Shown: positions 29,672 to 41,727 of the stretch, piece by piece
Position numbering within the stretch: position 1 is the first letter of the stretch
Layout of the letters: each line of letters starts with the position of its first letter
Origin: Pseudomonas poae
GTDB lineage: Bacteria > Pseudomonadota > Gammaproteobacteria > Pseudomonadales > Pseudomonadaceae
Reading direction: 5' to 3'
NCBI GenBank assembly: GCA_004000515.1
Contig: CP034537.1
Span: 1,550,001 to 1,614,000, forward strand
DNA length: 64,000 nucleotides
The notes under the pieces: generated by a model
What the model saw: only the letters and a program-made list of their open reading frames with translations
Databases searched by the model: none
Told to the model about the DNA's origin: nothing
Position numbers and translations under genes: made by a program

Positions 29672-31746
29672 TCACACTTGGCCGTATTGCTGCCCGTGCC
29701 TCAGCCAGCGATCCAGCAAGGGGCTGACATGCTCCGGCCAGCGCTCCAGCAGCGCTTGGGCGGCATCGCGTACAGCGGGGAGAAGGTCGGCGTCACGCAT
29801 GAGGTCGGCGACCTTGAATTGTAGCAAGCCGGTCTGGCGGGTACCGAGCATTTCTCCGGGGCCGCGCAGTTCCAGGTCCTTTTCGGCAATGACAAAACCG
29901 TCGTTGGTCTCGCGCATGATGCCCAGGCGTTGACGGCCAATCTGCGACAACGGCGGGTGATACAGCAGCACGCAATGGCTGGCGGCACTGCCCCGGCCGA
30001 CCCGGCCGCGCAACTGGTGCAGTTGGGCCAGGCCCAGGCGCTCGGGGTTTTCGATGATCATCAGGCTGGCGTTGGGCACGTCCACGCCGACTTCGATCAC
30101 GGTGGTGGCCACCAGCAACTGCAGGTTGCCAGCCTTGAACTCGGCCATCACCGCGGCTTTTTCCGCAGGCTTCATGCGCCCGTGGATCAGGCCGACCTTG
30201 AGCTCGCCCAGGGCACTGGTGAGGTCCTGATAGGTCGTCTCGGCGGCCTGGCAGGTCAGTTCTTCAGACTCTTCGATCAGCGTGCATACCCAATAGGCCT
30301 GACGTCCTTCAGCACAGGCGCCGCGCACCCGCTCGATCACTTCGACACGCCGGGTGTCGGTAACCAGCACCGTATTGACCGGGGGTACGGCCAGGGGCAG
30401 TTCGTCGAGGATCGAAGTGTCGAGGTCGGCGTAGGCGCTCATGGCCAGAGTGCGTGGGATCGGCGTGGCGGTCATGATCAGCTGGTGCGGGTTCATGCGC
30501 CCGCCCACGCCTTTCTGGCGCAGGGCCAGGCGTTGTTGCACGCCGAAACGGTGTTGTTCGTCGATGATCACCAGGGCCAGGTTCTTGAACCTGACTTCGT
30601 CCTGGAACAATGCATGGGTGCCCACCACCATCGGGGCGCCGCCGGCGATCTGTTCCAGCGCGGCAACGCGGTTCTTGCCCTTGAGCTTGCCGGCCAGCCA
30701 CGCCACTTCCAGGCCCAGCGGTTCGAGCCAGCGCTTGAACGTGATGAAGTGCTGTTCGGCGAGGATTTCGGTGGGGGCCATCAGGGCTACTTGGTAGCCC
30801 GCCTCCAGCGCCTGCAAGGCGGCGAGGGCGGCAACCACGGTCTTGCCGGCGCCTACGTCACCTTGGATCAGGCGCAGCATCGGTTCTTGCTGGCTGAGAT
30901 CGTAGGCAATTTCATTGCCCACGCGCTGTTGGGCGCCAGTAGGCGCAAAGCCGAGGTTGGCCAGGTACTGCGCCGGTAACCGCGTGGCCTTGGGCATCGC
31001 GGGCGCGCGCAGCGAGCGCATGCTTTCGCGCAGGCGTTGCTGGGACAGTTGGTGGGTCAGCAGCTCTTCGAAGGCCAGGCGGTGCTGGGCCCAGTGATGA
31101 CCCAGGGCCAATTCGTCCACATCGGCATCGGCCGGTGGGTGATGCAGGTAGCGGATTGCGTCGTCCAGCGGCGCGAGCTGGTAGTCGCGAGCCAACTCCA
31201 GCGGCAGCCAGTCGGGCAGGCTTTTCGGGCCGAGCATCGTCAGGGTTTGTGTGCACAGTTGGCGCAGGCGCTGTTGGGTCAGGCCTTCGGTGAGCGGGTA
31301 GATCGGTGTCAGGGTGGTGTCTACCGGTGGCGGCTCGTCGCCGGTGATGGCACGGTATTCCGGGTGATAGATCTCCAGGCCCGACGCGCCTGGGCGTGCT
31401 TCGCCGTAGCAACGTACGCGGGTGCCGCGCTTGAGGCCTTCCTTCTGCGCATTGCTGAAATGGTAGAAGCGCAGGCTCAAGCCGCCGGTGCCATCCTGCA
31501 GGCGCACCACCAGGCTGCGGCGCTTGCCCATCACCACATCGGCGCCGCTGACGGTGCCCTCGACCACCGCATCCTGTCCAGGACGCAACTCGCCAATGGG
31601 CACCACGCGGGTGCGGTCCTGATAGCGCAGGGCAGGTGGAACAACACGTCCTGAAGATTCTCCAGGCCGACCTTGGCCAATTTCTCGGCCATGGCTTCAC
31701 CGACACCCTTGAGTGCCGTCACCGACACCTGTGACAGCTCAGTCAT
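29672..31746 (-). CDS. recG: ATP-dependent DNA helicase RecG
   Basis: About 691 residues: wedge/OB domain at the N-terminus, then two helicase domains with Walker A GDVGAGKT, the DExH-type box VIIDEQHRFGVQQ and motif VI in QLRGRVGRG. RecG remodels stalled replication forks and Holliday junctions. The first 37 codons (MTELSQVSVTALKGVGEAMA) are in another frame: at 31630-31632 the coding strand has CCC where CCCC gives HLPLRYQDRTRVVP. oxyR ends eight bases upstream, so the two may be co-transcribed. Confidence 0.93.
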
Positions 31747-31754
31747 ACTTCTAC

Positions 31755-32674
31755 TTAGCTCGCAGCGGGCGGCTTGGCCACCGAACACAGGCGGATCGAG
31801 TCGGCGAGGATCTCAATGGCTTTCGGCCGTGGGAAACTGGCGCGCCAGGCGATGGCCACGGTACGGAACGGCACCGGCGGCGTCAGCGGACGCACTTCGA
31901 TCACGCCAGGGGCGTAGTGATGGCTGTCGACTGCCGACAGCGGCAGGATCGAAATGCCCAGGCCGGACGCGACCATGTGGCGGATGGTTTCCAGGGAGCT
32001 GGATTCCACGGTGGTGTGCTTGGCGCCGTCGTTGCCCTTGGTCAGGGTCGGGCAGGCTTCGAGTACCTGGTCGCGGAAGCAATGGCCTTCACCCAGCAGC
32101 AGCAGGCTCTTGTCGTTGAGCAAACCGGCGTCGATGGTGTCTTTTGCGTCCACGGGTGGGTGGCGGGCATCAGCACGTAGAACGGCTCGTCGTAGAGCGG
32201 CAGGGTGAGTACGTCCGCTTCGTTGAACGGCAGGGCGATGATGATCGCGTCCAGCTCGCCGTTGCGCAGTTTGTCGCGCAGTACGTGGGTGAAGTTTTCT
32301 TCGATATACAGCGGCATCTGTGGTGCGACGCGATGCAGTTGTGGGATCAGGTGCGGGAACAGGTAAGGGCCGACGGTGTAGATGGCGCCGACTTTCAGCG
32401 GAGCCGTCAGCTGATTCTTGCCGGCCTGGGCCAGCTCGCGAATGCTTTGCGCTTGTTCCAAGACCTTCTGGGCCTGGGCAACAATGCCTTCGCCCACGGG
32501 GGTGAGGCGCACGGCGCTTTTGCTGCGCTCGAAAATCAGCACACCGAGTTCGTCTTCAAGCTTCTTCACGCCCACCGACAGCGTCGGCTGGCTGACGTGG
32601 CAACGCTCGGCCGCATGGCCGAAGTGCTGCTCTTGGGCGAGGGTAACGATGTAGCGTAATTCTGTAAGAGTCAT
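31755..32674 (-). CDS. oxyR: Hydrogen-peroxide regulator OxyR
   Basis: About 307 residues. LysR-type helix-turn-helix in MTLTELRYIVTLAQEQHFGH and following. The redox cysteines that form the peroxide-sensing disulfide are in GEGHCFRDQVLEAC, nine residues apart as in E. coli OxyR. The frame breaks at 32142-32145: A4 on the coding strand, where A5 gives HPWTQKDTIDAG. It should activate catalase and alkyl hydroperoxide reductase genes, none of which lie here. recG is immediately downstream. Confidence 0.93.
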
Positions 32675-32797
32675 AGCGGGCGTCCATGAGGTTGCGAGCC
32701 AAGCATACCGGCTGCAATCGATAGACGCACGTTATCAGAACTTTGTTGGGGATTGAGTGGGGAATGCTGGGGGATTTTGCTGATGCAAGAAGACCAA

Positions 32798-32883
32798 TGT
32801 GGAGCGGGCTTGCCCGCGATGCAGGCACCTCGGTCTATCAGTTGCACCGAGGTGATGCTATCGCAGGCAAGCCAGCTCCCACA
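32798..32883. repeat. REP pair with two different arms
   Basis: The left unit is GGAGCGGGCTTGCCCGCGAT and the right is the complement of the GAGCTGGCTTGCC type, so the two arms belong to different variants. Confidence 0.85.
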
Positions 32884-32901
32884 AGCTGGCTCCTGCAATC
32901 C

Positions 32902-33650
32902 TTAGCGGCGACGCTTCTCGATGTTGTACACAAACGGTGCAACGATCTCGATGCTGCCACCCTTGAGCATGTCGGCCGGCGGCTTGGGCAGTGGCTGGGC
33001 ACGACGGATCATGTCCAGGGTGGCGCGGTCCAGGTCGGCGTTGCCGGAGCGGCCCACCAACTCGTAGGACAGCACGTTGCCGTCAGCATCTACCACGAAC
33101 CGCAGACGGTTCAGGCCTTCCTGCCACGGGCCTGGGCACCTGGTGGGTACTTCTTGTACTTCTGCAAGTGCGCCAGCAGGGTGCCTTCCCAGGATGCTTT
33201 GGCCGCGACCTGTTGCGGCGATGGGCCGGGCACGGGCTGGGCCGATTTTTCAGCGGGCGCGTTGGTCGGCGGAGCGTCGCTCGGCGGGTCCTCGGAAGGT
33301 TTCTCCTTGGGCGGCTCGATCTTCTTCTCTACCGGCTTGGGCGGCTGTGGTTTCGGCTTGGGCTTGACCGGCTTGGGCACCTGGATCGTCGGTTTGGGCG
33401 CCTCTGCCAGCTTCGGCAGGGGCAGCTCTTCGACCGGCGTCGGCGGTTGCGGCGGCGTGATCACCTTGGGCGGTGCCGGCGGCGGTGGCGCTGGCATCGG
33501 CGCCAGGTCTATGACCATGGCAGCCGGCGGCAACTGCACCGTGTGCGGCGCTGACCAATGAAGCGCGATAGCAATCGCGACGGCATGCACGCCCAGCACG
33601 ACGGCGAGGCTGGTGCCATAACGCGTCAGTTTGTGGCGCGTCGTGATCAT
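32902..33650 (-). CDS. tonB: TonB energy-transducing protein
   Basis: About 249 residues. Short cytoplasmic start and one membrane helix (YGTSLAVVLGVHAVAIAIAL), a long proline-rich periplasmic spacer (PMPAPPPPAPPKV, PKPVKPKPKPQPPKP) and a C-terminal TonB domain (YPPGAQARG, then VVDADGNVLSYELVG). It spans the periplasm to power outer-membrane receptors with ExbBD. The frame breaks at 33124-33125: one C is missing, and GGCCAG restores RGQEGLNRLRF. The start overlaps the exbD stop in an ATGA. Confidence 0.92.
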
Positions 33651-34072
33651 TTCTTGGCTGCCGTCTCAAGTCCGACCAGGCCTACCTTGAGGTAGCCGGC
33701 TGCCCGCAGGGCATCCATCACGCTCATCAGGTCGCCGTAGTCCACGCCCTTGTCGGCCTGGAAGAAGATCGTCGTGTCTTTCTTGCCTTGGGTCTTGGCG
33801 TCCAGCACCTGGCCCAGGGTCTCGGATTTGACTTCTTCTTCGCCCAGGAACAGACGTTGGTCCGCCTTGACGCTGAGGAACACCGGTTTCTCTGGCCGCG
33901 GCGCCGGCTTGGCGGTGGAGGCGGGCAGGTCGACCTTGATGTCCACGGTTGCCAGCGGAGCGGCCACCATGAAGATGATCAGCAGCACCAGCATCACGTC
34001 GATAAACGGCGTGACGTTGATTTCGTGGTTCTCGACGAGTTCGTCGTCGCCTTGATTCAAATGCAGGCCCAT
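33647..34072 (-). CDS. exbD: Biopolymer transport protein ExbD
   Basis: 141 residues. One N-terminal helix with the conserved Asp in INVTPFIDVMLVLLIIFMVA, which takes part in the proton path, followed by a periplasmic domain. It works with ExbB to energise TonB. The frame is intact. It begins six bases after exbB and overlaps tonB by four. Confidence 0.95.
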   Translation of the reverse strand: MGLHLNQGDDELVENHEINVTPFIDVMLVLLIIFMVAAPLATVDIKVDLPASTAKPAPRPEKPVFLSVKADQRLFLGEEEVKSETLGQVLDAKTQGKKDTTIFFQADKGVDYGDLMSVMDALRAAGYLKVGLVGLETAAKK

Positions 34073-34078
34073 GGCCGA

Positions 34079-35037
34079 TTACCCCACTTTCACCATGTGC
34101 GGTTGCGAGCTGCGCTCGGTAGGCAGGTGATCGAGGTCGCGGCTGACCAGCAGCAGGACTTCTGCCGACGCGTCCGATACCTGGGCTTTGTAGCCGGCGA
34201 TCGAACGGGCGAAGACGTTGTAGATCACCACTGCAGGAATGGCCGCAACCAGGCCCAGGGCCGTTGCCAGCAGGGCTTCGGCGATGCCTGGGGCAACGAC
34301 GGCAAGGTTGGTGGTCTGGGTTTTGGCGATGCCGATGAAGCTGTTCATGATGCCCCACACGGTACCGAACAGGCCGACGAACGGCGCGGTGGAACCGATG
34401 GTTGCCAGCACGCCGGTGCCGCTGCTCATGTTACGACCGCACGCCGCAACCAGGCGCTCCAGGCGGAAAGCCACACGCTCCTTGATGCCTTCTTTTCGCG
34501 GGTGTTGGCCGACAGGCGCATTTCTTCCAGCGCATCGTGCACCAGGGTATTGGCCAGGGTGCCCTTCTTGGTCGCGGTTTCGCTCGCTTCCTTGAGGGTG
34601 GTGGCCTTTTTCAGGTGGACGATTTCAGTACGCAGGCGGCGCTTGGCGCCCAGCAGCTCGAAGCCTTTGGCGATCCAGATGGTCCAGGTGATGATCGAGG
34701 CGATGGCCAGGCCGATCATCACGGCTTTTACCACCACGTCAGCGTTCTGGTACATGCCCCACGGCGACAGGTCGTGGGCCATGCCCAGGGTGTTGTCTTC
34801 TTCCAGGACTACGCCGGTCTCGTCAGCGGAGGCCGGGTCGGCAGCCAAGGCTGGGTCGGTCGCGGCTGGAGCAGCGGCCGGGGCTGCAGTGCTGTGCTCG
34901 GCAGCAGCCGGGGTGGCCGGGGCGGTGGCGTCAGCGAAAGCGGCGGTCGGCGCCAGCAGCACGCTGAACAGCACTACGGCAATCGCGCGCCAGGCGCGGA
35001 ATGTGGTTGGCGAAGCGGGGTTTGTATTACGTGTCAT
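34079..35037 (-). CDS. exbB: Biopolymer transport protein ExbB with Ala/Pro-rich extension
   Basis: About 319 residues. A signal-like helix (AWRAIAVVLFSVLLAPTAAFA) is followed by a low-complexity Ala/Pro/Thr stretch of some 40 residues, then the usual three helices of ExbB (IGLAIASIITWTIWI; the last ones in GLFGTVWGIMNSFIG and LATALGLVAAIPAVVIYN). The long N-terminal periplasmic extension occurs in Pseudomonas-type ExbB. The frame breaks at 34493-34496: A4 where A5 gives TREKEGIKERVAFRLE. It heads the exbB-exbD-tonB operon. An AT-rich upstream region could hold a Fur site, but I found no good match. Confidence 0.9.
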
Positions 35038-35224
35038 GCTGGCCGGACCTGAGAGGAAAAAATGAGTGATCGTCCTTCCAGACCTGGGAGGCCGAGGACA
35101 AATGGGCGGTTATTATTGCAAGTAATTCTTGTTAACAGAAGTAATACAGTTACTTTATTTGCCCTTTTCTGGCCGCCTGTCATCTGCGACGGCTAATCTA
35201 GACCTTTAAGTACGGAGTTTTGTG

Positions 35225-36075
35225 ATGTCTGCGCCTTCTGTTGTGATTGCCGGATGTGGCGATGTGGGTAGTCGGCTGGCTAGCCAATTGCTCGCCTCGG
35301 AATGGAGGTCCACGGCCTGCGGCGTGATATTTCGCGCCTTCCCGAAGGGGTCATCGGCATTGCTGGCGACCTGTTCAACAAGGATTGCCCTGACACTTGG
35401 CCGATAGGTGGGGTGGATTACCTGGTGTATTGCGCGGCGGCAACTGATCACGACGAGGCCGGGTATCGCGCTGCTTACGTACAAGGGCTGAAACACGTGC
35501 TGGAGTGGTTGGGCGATTACGGTCAGGAGCCCAAGCATCTGATTTTTGTGTCCAGCAGCAGTGTCTATGGGCAACAGAATGGAGAGTGGGTCGACGAAAC
35601 GTCGCAGACCCAGGCGAAGGGCTATTCCGGGCAGGTAATGCTGGAGGCTGAGCAAGTGGCGCTCAATAGCGGCATCCCGGCCAGCATCGTGCGTCTCACC
35701 GGCATTTATGGACCTGGCCGCGAGTGGCTGCTGACCCAGGTTCGCCAAGGCTACCGCGTGGCGATTGACCCACCGTTATATGGCAATCGCATTCATGCGG
35801 ATGACGCTGCGGGGTTGCTGGCGTTTTTGCTGCGGCATGTGGAAAAGGGCGGTTCGTTGGACAAGGTTTATATCGGTGTCGACGATGCGCCCGCGCCGTT
35901 GGCCGAGGTGGTAGGTTGGTTGCGTGAGTATCTGGGCGTGACCGAGTGGGCTGAGGATGCCAGTGTACGGCGGGCCGGGAGCAAGCAATGCAGTAATGCG
36001 CGGGCTAAAGCGCTGGGTTGGGTGCCGACCTATCCGACCTTCCGCGAAGGGTACGCTGCAATTCTAAAGGGCTGA
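35225..36075 (+). CDS. NAD-dependent epimerase/dehydratase-type protein
   Basis: About 284 residues, a short-chain-dehydrogenase-fold protein like E. coli YeeZ. It starts MSAPSVVIAGCGDVGSRLAS with a nucleotide-binding loop GCGDVGS, and later has HLIFVSSSSVYGQQNGEWVD, SIVRLTGIYGPGR and NRIHADDAAGLLAFLL. The substrate is unknown. The frame breaks at 35304-35305, where GG should be GGG (EWEVHGLRRDISRLP). Single gene; a nested REP cluster follows. Confidence 0.85.
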
Positions 36076-36090
36076 AACGCGGTTAAAAAA

Positions 36091-36213
36091 TGTGGGAGGT
36101 GGCTTGCTGTAGTGAGGGGGCTTGTCCCCCGACGGGTTCACTGTAGATCCAATGGGGCTGCTTCGCAGCCCAGCGCGGGCAAGCCCGCTCACTACAGCAA
36201 GCCCGCTCCTACA
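36091..36213. repeat. Nested REP-like composite
   Basis: 123 bases of layered inverted repeats: an outer TGTGGGAGGTGGCTTGCTGTAG arm, an inner GGGGGCTTGTCCCCCGA unit and GGGCTGCTTCGCAGCCCAGCG hairpin, then complements ending in CTCCTACA. It is more complex than the simple two-unit REP pairs elsewhere here. Confidence 0.8.
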
Positions 36214-36234
36214 TTTGGATCTCTGTTTGGGTGG

Positions 36235-36977
36235 TTATTGCTTTTCAAGCAACCATTGGCGAGGGCCGGGGGTGAACTGAGGCACCTCATCCGTCTGCGC
36301 TGTGTTGACCGCTTGGAAAATCTCCAGCTGCTTGCCCTTGCGCACAAAGATCCACGGGTTGCCCTGGCCATTCAGTTGCAGCCAGATACTGTCATAGCCG
36401 CCGCTCATGGACGCGCAATCACCTGCCAGGCACAGCGAGTACTGGTCAACATTGGGCAGGCCGGCAACTTTGCCGTTGGCCTGGAACTGCACAATGGCGC
36501 CGCTGCCGAAGCCGTCGGTGATCTTCCAGTCGCCGCCCATGTAGGCCGCATACAGTGCACGCTCGAAGTTGGCACCAGCGGCGCGCCTTCCGGCGCTGGC
36601 TCTTTAGGGCGTGCAAACAGCTGCTCGGGCTCGTTGTCGTTGGCCACTTGCAGCAGTTGTTTGCCCTTGCGCTTGAGTTCGGTGGCGGAGCTGCCGTAGA
36701 AGTCCACGCTCCAGGCGCCGGATTTTTCACCCAGCAATTTACCTTCCGCCACTTCAAAACCGTTGTAGTAGCGCGCCTGCGATGCCTTGGGGTTGACCTC
36801 CCATTCGAGGTTTGGGCCAAAGCTTTGCAGGGCTTCACGCAAAGGGCCGCCTTTGGCAGCCGCATCGATGGCGACCTGGTTGATCCAGGTGCCGCTCACG
36901 TCCAGGTCGGCGGGGTTGCTGGCGCAGCCGCCGAGCAGCAGGGTGAGCAATGATGAGGCTACAAGCGCTTTGCGCAT
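36235..36977 (-). CDS. Lipoprotein of unknown function
   Basis: About 248 residues when two frames are joined. The lipobox LLLGGC at residues 13-18 (MRKALVASSLLTLLLGGCAS) marks an outer- or inner-membrane lipoprotein. Family-like blocks are DVSGTWINQVAIDAA, GKLLGEKSGAWSVDFYG and QYSLCLAGDCASMSGGYDSI. The break is in the GCGCGCC tract near 36581-36587. I do not recognise a function. Single gene, convergent with the epimerase-type gene. Confidence 0.72.
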
Positions 36978-37034
36978 TACGAAATCCTTCTGAAACAGAG
37001 TCGGCGCAGCCTGGGGAAAGCTGCGCCGGGTGTT

Positions 37035-37415
37035 TTACTCGATGACCAGAATCGCGTCCATCTCAACCTGTGCGCCCTTTGGCAGGGCAGCAACGCCGAT
37101 GGCGGCGCGGGCTGGGTATGGCTGTTCGAAGTACTTGCCCATGATCTCGTTGACCTTGGCGAAGTGGCTCAGGTCGGTGAGGAAGATGTTCAGTTTGACG
37201 ATGTCCTTGAACGAACCGCCGGCAGCCTCGGCCACGGACTTGAGGTTCTCGAAGACCTGTACGGTCTGGGCTTCGAAGCCTTCCACCAGTTCCATGGTCA
37301 TTGGGTCCAGCGGGATCTGGCCGGACATGTAGACGGTGTTGCCCGCCTTGATGGCCTGGGAGTAGGTGCCGATGGCAGCCGGGGCCTTGTCGCTGGTGAT
37401 AACAGTCTTGGTCAT
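37035..37415 (-). CDS. ridA: RidA-family imine/enamine deaminase
   Basis: 126 residues. RidA hydrolyses reactive 2-aminoacrylate-type enamines/imines made by PLP enzymes. The usual arginine lies in the [20 protein letters not shown] segment; the N-terminal blocks [20 protein letters not shown] and [15 protein letters not shown] fit. It lies 24 bases downstream of spoT in the same direction, the order known from other pseudomonads and E. coli, so they are probably co-transcribed. Confidence 0.93.
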   Translation of the reverse strand: MTKTVITSDKAPAAIGTYSQAIKAGNTVYMSGQIPLDPMTMELVEGFEAQTVQVFENLKSVAEAAGGSFKDIVKLNIFLTDLSHFAKVNEIMGKYFEQPYPARAAIGVAALPKGAQVEMDAILVIE

Positions 37416-37439
37416 GAATGACTCCTTGTAATGGATCGG

Positions 37440-39545
37440 CTATGCACGCATGCGGGTGATGCGGATCACACCGGTCAAGGCGCGCAGTTTCTTGATCACG
37501 CGGGCCAGGTGCACACGGTCGTGCACGCTGACCACCAGTTGGACGACGCTGATTCGACCATCGCGTTCGTCCATGCTGATTTTCTCGATATTGCCGTCGG
37601 CCGCGTTCACGCTGCTGGCCAGCAGGGCGATCAGGCCGCGCTGGTGTTCCAGCTCCACACGCAGCTCGACGTTGAATTCGCCGGTGACATCCTTGGCCCA
37701 CGAGAGCTGGATGCATTTTTCCGGGTTGTGGCGGATTTCGGTGATGTTGCGGCAGTTGTCCAGGTGCACCACCATGCCTTTGCCTGCGGACAGGTGGCCA
37801 ACAATCGGGTCGCCTGGAATCGGCGTGCAGCACTTGGCGTAGCTGAGCACCAGGCCCTCGGTGCCGCGAATCGCCAGCGGGCCTTCGGGGCTTGGCAGCT
37901 GTTCGCCTTCGCCCAGCAGGCGGCGGGCGACCACGTAGGCCATGCGGTTGCCCAGGCCGATATCTTCCAGCAGGTCTTCGATGGTTTCCTGGCGGTACTC
38001 GTGGAGCATCGCTTGCACGCGCTCCTGCGGGATCTTGTCCAGGGCGCTGTCGAAACCGTTGAGCACTTTGTTCAGCAGGCGTTCGCCCAGGCTGATGGAC
38101 TCGGAACGGCGCTGCAGTTTCAGGGCGTGACGGATGTGCGTACGCGCCTTGCCGGTGACTACGAAGTTGAGCCAAGCCGGGTTCGGACGTGCGCCCGGTG
38201 CACTGACGATCTCCACCGTGGAGCCGCTTTGCAGCGGTTCCGACAGCGGGGCCAGGCGTCGGTTGATCCGGCAGGCGATGCAGCTGTTGCCCACGTCGGT
38301 GTGCACCGCGTAGGCAAAGTCGACCGCCGTGGAGCCTTTGGGCAGCTCCATGATCCGGCCTTTGGGCGTGAACACGTAGACCTCGTCCGGGAACAGGTCG
38401 ATCTTCACGCTCTCGATAAATTCGAGGGAGTTGCCGGCACGTTGCTGCATTTCCAGCACGCCCTTGACCCACTGGCGCGCGCGGGCGTGGGTGCCCTTGG
38501 GCTGCTCGTCGCCGCTGGACTTGTACAGCCAATGGGCGGCGATGCCGTTGTTGGCCATCTCTTCCATTTCGCGGGTGCGGATCTGGATCTCGATCGGCAC
38601 CCCGTGCATACCAAACAGCGTGGTATGCAGCGACTGATAGCCGTTGGCCTTGGGAATGGCGATGTAATCTTTGAAGCGGCCCGGAAGAGGTTTGTACAAA
38701 TTATGCACAGCGCCCAGCACGCGGTAGCAGGTGTCGACCTTGTCGACGATGATCCGGAACGCGTACACGTCCATGATCTCGTTGAAGGCCCGGCGTTTGC
38801 CGCGCATCTTCTTGTAGATGCCGTAGATATGCTTCTGTCGGCCGCTGACTTCACCTTCGATCTCATCGATCGCCAGGCAATGGCTCAGGGACTCTTCGAT
38901 CTTGTTGACGATTTCCTTGCGGTTGCCCCGGGCGCGCTTGACCGCCTGATAGATGCGCGCCGAACGCATCGGGTGCATTGCCTTGAAACCGAGGTCTTCA
39001 AATTCGATGCGAATGGCGTGCATGCCCAGCCGGTTGGCGATGGGTGCGTAGATTTCCAGGGTTTCCTTGGCGATGCGCCGGCGCTTTTCGCCGGACAGCA
39101 CTTCCAGCGTGCGCATGTTGTGCAGCCGGTCAGCCAGCTTGACCAGGATCACGCGAATATCGCGGGCCATGGCCATGGCCATCTTCTGGAAGTTTTCCGC
39201 CTGGGCTTCGGCCTTGGTCTCGAAGTTCATCTGGGTCAGTTTGCTGACCCCGTCGACCAGTTCGGCCACGGTTTCGCCAAATTGCGCACTGAGCGCTTCC
39301 TTGGCGATTCCGGTGTCTTCGATCACGTCATGCAGCATCGCGGCCATCAGGCTCTGATGGTCCATGTGCATGTCGGCAAGAATATTGGCCACCGCAAGAG
39401 GATGGGTGACGTACGCCTCGCCACTGCGGCGGCGTTGGCCGTCGTGGGCTTGTTCGGCGTAGAAATACGCTCGGCGGACCAGGTTGACCTGGTCTGGGCC
39501 GAGGTAGGCCGATAAGCGATCGGCGAGGGCGTCTATGCTCGGCAT
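37440..39545 (-). CDS. spoT: Bifunctional (p)ppGpp synthetase/hydrolase
   Basis: 701 residues of normal length. N-terminal HD hydrolase with HDVIEDTGI, a synthetase domain with AYRFRIIVDKVDTCYRVL-type text (AFRIIVDKVDTCYRVLGAVH) and NGYQSLHTTLFG, then TGS (VYVFTPKGRIMELPKGSTAV) and a C-terminal ACT domain. It sets the level of the alarmone ppGpp in response to carbon, iron and other limits. The neighbours rpoZ (upstream) and ridA (downstream) form the classical order. Confidence 0.96.
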   Translation of the reverse strand: MPSIDALADRLSAYLGPDQVNLVRRAYFYAEQAHDGQRRRSGEAYVTHPLAVANILADMHMDHQSLMAAMLHDVIEDTGIAKEALSAQFGETVAELVDGVSKLTQMNFETKAEAQAENFQKMAMAMARDIRVILVKLADRLHNMRTLEVLSGEKRRRIAKETLEIYAPIANRLGMHAIRIEFEDLGFKAMHPMRSARIYQAVKRARGNRKEIVNKIEESLSHCLAIDEIEGEVSGRQKHIYGIYKKMRGKRRAFNEIMDVYAFRIIVDKVDTCYRVLGAVHNLYKPLPGRFKDYIAIPKANGYQSLHTTLFGMHGVPIEIQIRTREMEEMANNGIAAHWLYKSSGDEQPKGTHARARQWVKGVLEMQQRAGNSLEFIESVKIDLFPDEVYVFTPKGRIMELPKGSTAVDFAYAVHTDVGNSCIACRINRRLAPLSEPLQSGSTVEIVSAPGARPNPAWLNFVVTGKARTHIRHALKLQRRSESISLGERLLNKVLNGFDSALDKIPQERVQAMLHEYRQETIEDLLEDIGLGNRMAYVVARRLLGEGEQLPSPEGPLAIRGTEGLVLSYAKCCTPIPGDPIVGHLSAGKGMVVHLDNCRNITEIRHNPEKCIQLSWAKDVTGEFNVELRVELEHQRGLIALLASSVNAADGNIEKISMDERDGRISVVQLVVSVHDRVHLARVIKKLRALTGVIRITRMRA

Positions 39546-39605
39546 AGGATTGACTCCTGCCGCATGCGTTGACCCCGCGCCGTGCTACGTCGACCAGGCA
39601 TAGGC

Positions 39606-39869
39606 TCAGACGGCCTCGTTGGACTCGTCCTCGAACGCTGCAAACAGCGGTTCGTCTTCAACGATTTCGGCGTTGGCGATGAACTCGTAGCTCATCAGGC
39701 CTTCAGCGATTTCACGCAGGGCTACAACGGTAGGCTTGTCGTTTTCCCACTGGACCAGGGGCTCTTTGCCGCCAGTGGCCAGTTGACGGGCACGCTTGGT
39801 AGAGAGCATGACCAGCTCAAAGCGGTTATCCACGTGTTCTAGGCAGTCTTCAACGGTTACGCGGGCCAT
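39606..39869 (-). CDS. rpoZ: RNA polymerase omega subunit
   Basis: 87 residues, complete. [20 protein letters not shown] is the family N-terminus, followed by [14 protein letters not shown]. Omega aids assembly of RNA polymerase and, in proteobacteria, forms part of the ppGpp-binding site, which fits its place next to spoT. Confidence 0.97.
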   Translation of the reverse strand: MARVTVEDCLEHVDNRFELVMLSTKRARQLATGGKEPLVQWENDKPTVVALREIAEGLMSYEFIANAEIVEDEPLFAAFEDESNEAV

Positions 39870-39981
39870 GGTATTCCTCGGAGCGAATGCAAGATGCGCG
39901 CTGCCCGGTTGGGCGAGCGGACTGAGCAGTTTAAAAAATCACCAGCGTTTAGGGAAGCGCTGATTTTCCGCGAGCCCTCGT

Positions 39982-40024
39982 CAAACCGCTGCAAGCACCA
40001 ATGTAAAGCGCTTGCAGCGGTTTT
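39982..40024 (-). terminator. Terminator-like hairpin downstream of gmk
   Basis: AAACCGCTGCAAGC / GCTTGCAGCGGTTT stem, 14 bp, placed just past the gmk stop on the minus strand and upstream of rpoZ. The T-run on the minus side is short. Confidence 0.65.
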
Positions 40025-40036
40025 GGGAAGAGCCAA

Positions 40037-41530
<1,494 letters not shown>

Positions 41531-41727
41531 GGAGGTACCTCGCGTTGCAGTCCCGCAAACACGGGCTGATGGTTAAGAAGGCGCAGGATTGTAGCGCAGT
41601 GGGGCGAGCGCGCCCAAACAATGGGCGTCAGCCCGGCCATTCGTAACCGAATTTTTAGAAGTGCCCCGAATCGGCTCACGGCTCTATAATGCTCGGCAGT
41701 TTTTCGTCCTCAGTACAGGTATCCCCT

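Noticed and set aside
31755..32153. Separate short regulator gene overlapping oxyR
   Set aside because: It is the C-terminal part of OxyR in another frame; restoring one base in the TTTT at 32142 joins them.
35100..35160. Fur box before exbB
   Set aside because: The AT-rich stretch matches only about half of the 19-base consensus, too weak to call even though iron control of exbB-exbD-tonB would be expected.
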